A DNA stretch of 7,489 bases. Origin: Phycisphaerae bacterium. Lineage in GTDB: Bacteria > Planctomycetota > Phycisphaerae > UBA1845. The stretch is from contig JAJDDU010000569.1 in assembly GCA_029260155.1 (NCBI GenBank), positions 1 through 7,489 on the forward strand. Reading direction: 5' to 3'. Below are positions 6,169 to 7,489 of this stretch, one piece after another; position 1 is the stretch's first letter, and each line of letters begins with the position of its first letter. Under the pieces are notes generated by a model that saw nothing but the letters and a program-made list of their open reading frames with translations, had not been told where the DNA came from and made no database searches. Both the position numbers and the translations under genes were made by a program.

Positions 6169-6864
6169 CTATTCGCTCAGAAGGAGGTACTGTGCGACGG
6201 CTTCGCCGATCGAGTGGGCACCGAGCTTTAAGAGGATGTGTTGGACGTGGTTGCGCACGGTGATATAGCTAACGTGCAACCGGGCTGCGATTGCGTGCAG
6301 GTCTTCATCGTCCGCCAGCAGTTGAAGAACCTCCCACTCTCGTTTTGTCAGTCCGAGGTGTTGGGGCGCGGGATTGCGGGATTGGATGTGTGGCGAGCGT
6401 TTGGCGACCTTGGAGAGGTAGTCTTCCATCCGATGCGTTTTGTCCTCTTCGAGAGCCCAATGCACGAGGCTGGGTTCGGAGTGGTTGTCGCATCGTACCG
6501 GGATGACGACGACGCGAATCCACTGCCACGCGTTGTCGGGAGTGCGGACACGCATTGCAACGGGTTCGATTTCCTTGCCGGCGCGAACGAGCGACAGGAA
6601 CGGACACGTCGGCCCGCACACGGTATCACCTTTTGCGTCGCGCCCGTCTATGATGCGATAACATGGGACCCCCATGCACGAGGACGCATTAATGCCGAGA
6701 AGCGTTTCGGCCCGAGCGTTGAAGTGACAGATTGTGCGATCCGGTCCGCTGACCCAGGCGGCCATGCCCAGGGAACCGATCCACTCCGGCACAGATGCCT
6801 TGCGGTTTGGCGGATTCGTCACGCGAACCGCCGGCCTTTCGCCGCGCTGTCCCTTGGTCCGCAT
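6169..6864 (-). CDS. PAS-LuxR type transcriptional regulator with four-cysteine PAS motif
   Basis: This 231-residue protein pairs an N-terminal PAS-like sensor with a C-terminal LuxR/GerE DNA-binding domain. PAS spans about 25-140 (ICHFNARAETLLGI at 45-58 is the typical PAS start). The HTH spans about 172-226 with TKREWEVLQLLA, IAARLHVSYITVRNHVQHI and LLKLGAHS, a close match to the family consensus. There is no receiver domain and no membrane segment, so it is a cytoplasmic one-component regulator. The PAS part holds Cys63, Cys68, Cys83 and Cys87 (C-x4-C-x14-C-x3-C) around a GRDAKGDTVCGPTC stretch. Similar spacing recurs in PAS-LuxR proteins as I recall them, and suggests a metal, iron-sulfur or thiol-redox sensor; the ligand is unknown. 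The start at 6864 is supported by AGGGAG about 4 bases upstream. It lies 258 bases upstream of an exported protein gene on the same strand, a possible target. Confidence 0.9.
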   Translation of the reverse strand: MRTKGQRGERPAVRVTNPPNRKASVPEWIGSLGMAAWVSGPDRTICHFNARAETLLGINASSCMGVPCYRIIDGRDAKGDTVCGPTCPFLSLVRAGKEIEPVAMRVRTPDNAWQWIRVVVIPVRCDNHSEPSLVHWALEEDKTHRMEDYLSKVAKRSPHIQSRNPAPQHLGLTKREWEVLQLLADDEDLHAIAARLHVSYITVRNHVQHILLKLGAHSIGEAVAQYLLLSE

Positions 6865-6936
6865 GGTTCTCCCTTACCGCCGCCCACACCCACTGTCAAC
6901 GACACCAACACGGACGGTAGGAAGGGTAGCAGGGTT

Positions 6937-6949
6937 AACCATATAGGTT
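6937..6949. promoter_or_regulatory. AACC-N5-GGTT inverted repeat upstream of the PAS-LuxR gene
   Basis: AACC at 6937-6940 and GGTT at 6946-6949 flank an AT-only ATATA centre, about 75 bases upstream of the regulator's start. It is AT-rich against a very GC-rich background. It could be an operator (autoregulation is common for LuxR-type genes) or contribute to a promoter -10 region on the minus strand (TATATG). The arms are short, so this is tentative. Confidence 0.25.
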
Positions 6950-6987
6950 GTGGTCGACTCCGGCGCGCGAGGCGATGGACGGAAGCG

Positions 6988-7031
6988 CGTGGCCACGAGG
7001 GCGCCGGACCACACCCCTGGGTCCCGCGCCC
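6988..7031. terminator. Adjacent palindrome and strong hairpin between two minus-strand genes
   Basis: GGGCGC-C-GGACC (6999-7010) pairs with GGTCC-C-GCGCCC (7020-7031): 11 pairs with one C-C mismatch and a 9-base loop. Next to it, 6988-6997 is the perfect 10-base palindrome CGTGGCCACG. On the minus strand the hairpin starts 104 bases after the stop of the small gene at 7135. No T-run follows. It may be a U-less terminator or 3' stabiliser for that gene, or part of a structured RNA. Confidence 0.45.
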
Positions 7032-7134
7032 TGCTGTCGGGGAAGGAAAGGGACTTCTGTCCGTCGCCGGTGCGCCTTCGGGGTGTGCGGATCGGGGGCA
7101 CCCGTCTACCGTTCGCCCCGAGCGCGATCCAGTC

Positions 7135-7407
7135 CTAGAACGCCACCGGCAGATCGAGATCGGCTGCGACCATGCGTGCCTTGGTTATGGCCACGAAGGG
7201 GTCGTCTGCCAACTTCGTGACAACAAAGGGCTCCTTGCCGATGATCTCGATGAGCGGCGAGCGCCCCTGTTTGCATCCATCCTGCGGAACGCGAATGAGA
7301 TGCCCGCTCCAATTGGACAGATACGCGCCCGGTTCGTTGATGCTCTCGAACGGAATCTGTGCGCTGACCATCTTGTTCTCTCCTCTGGCTTCTGCGGTCG
7401 TTGCCAT
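7135..7407 (-). CDS. Small hypothetical protein, 90 residues
   Basis: I do not recognise an established family. The protein has no signal peptide, membrane segment or cysteine pair (one Cys at 45) and is probably cytoplasmic. It looks real: AAAGGAG at 7415-7421 is 7 bases before the ATG, the best ribosome binding site in the window, and the composition is ordinary. The sequence divides into a polar N-terminus (1-12), a segment with SNWSGHLIRVP (31-41), a GRSPLIEIIGKEPFVVTKL segment (48-66) that reads as beta strands, and a helix with ITKARMVAADLDL (74-86). It vaguely recalls small conserved planctomycetal proteins with an NWSGH segment, but that is memory and not a search. It stands apart from its neighbours, with 270 bases between it and the regulator gene, and is probably transcribed alone. 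Function unknown. Confidence 0.8.
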   Translation of the reverse strand: MATTAEARGENKMVSAQIPFESINEPGAYLSNWSGHLIRVPQDGCKQGRSPLIEIIGKEPFVVTKLADDPFVAITKARMVAADLDLPVAF

Positions 7408-7489
7408 CTTTTTTCTCCTTTAGAAATGACGTGCGAAACGACGTACTCTGGGCACGTTACCCAGCTTCTGCCGGCAGGGTCGGGCAAGG
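7408..7489 (-). promoter_or_regulatory. Upstream region of the small protein gene with two inverted repeats
   Basis: Besides the ribosome binding site at 7415-7421, this region holds CTGGG (7448-7452) and CCCAG (7460-7464) around a 7-base spacer, and the perfect palindrome CTGCCGGCAG (7468-7477). They could be operators or the terminator stem of a gene beyond the right edge. I see no convincing -35/-10 pair, and the window ends too soon to decide. Confidence 0.3.

Larger units (their letters stand above)
6865..7134. other. 270-base intergenic region, no gene seen, several inverted repeats
   Basis: This gap lies between two minus-strand genes. Frames through it give Arg/Pro-rich, low-complexity translations with no family features, so I call no gene. 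It carries a strong hairpin (6999-7031), a palindrome (6988-6997), AACC-N5-GGTT at 6937-6949, and GGGGC/GCCCC at 7095-7099 and 7115-7119 just past the end of the small minus-strand gene. It should contain the 3' end of that gene and the promoter of the PAS-LuxR gene. I could not place a confident promoter. Confidence 0.5.

Noticed and set aside
6894..6899. Perfect minus-strand TTGACA upstream of the PAS-LuxR gene
   Set aside because: The -10 position 17 bases downstream would be TAAGGG, which overlaps the ribosome binding site and leaves no room for a leader, so I do not call a promoter.
6948..7220. Overlapping plus-strand frames in the 6865-7134 gap
   Set aside because: The translations are Arg/Pro-rich without motifs, lack ribosome binding sites and run into the small minus-strand gene.
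7185..7487. 100-codon minus-strand frame overlapping the small protein gene
   Set aside because: It starts with a non-ATG codon (TTG), ignores the strong ribosome binding site at 7415-7421, and gives an Arg/Ser-rich translation typical of a shadow frame.

Overview
The window most likely comes from a high-GC member of the Planctomycetota, possibly a Phycisphaerae-like lineage. This rests on family content, not on a marker gene: a DUF1800/DUF1501 gene pair, long secreted proteins with cohesin-like and Cys-rich modules, and a single dockerin-type calcium loop ending in FTGP at a protein C-terminus. There are six credible protein genes. I see no tRNA, rRNA, CRISPR array or insertion sequence.

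Layout. Bases 1-4856 hold three plus-strand genes that look like one operon: a DUF1800 protein cut by the left edge (1-999), a Tat-exported DUF1501 protein (1060-2547), and a 751-residue secreted multidomain protein (2601-4856). The gaps are only 60 and 53 bases, and each contains a small hairpin next to the ribosome binding site of the next gene. Bases 4857-4956 separate convergent genes. From 4957 to 7407 everything reads on the minus strand: a secreted or lipid-anchored protein with a PKD-like domain and a half dockerin (4957-5910), a PAS-LuxR regulator (6169-6864) and a small unrecognised protein (7135-7407). The two minus-strand intergenic regions (5911-6168 and 6865-7134) have no convincing gene but are rich in inverted repeats.

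How the parts may work together. DUF1800 and DUF1501 proteins are commonly neighbours in Planctomycetota and other phyla, and their biochemical role is unsettled. Here they directly precede a large exported protein made of a Rossmann/ThuA-like domain, two beta-rich cohesin-like regions and a tandem pair of dockerin-like repeats in which cysteines replace most calcium ligands. The simplest reading is an envelope or surface-protein locus, with the DUF pair acting on or assembling the third product. That is inference. The PAS-LuxR gene lies upstream of the second exported protein on the same strand, which makes local regulation possible but unproven.

The points most worth checking are the Cys-substituted dockerin-like tandem repeat, a heptanucleotide tandem repeat read through inside the coding region, possible sequestration of ribosome binding sites before two genes, and strong hairpins lacking U-tracts downstream of two minus-strand genes.
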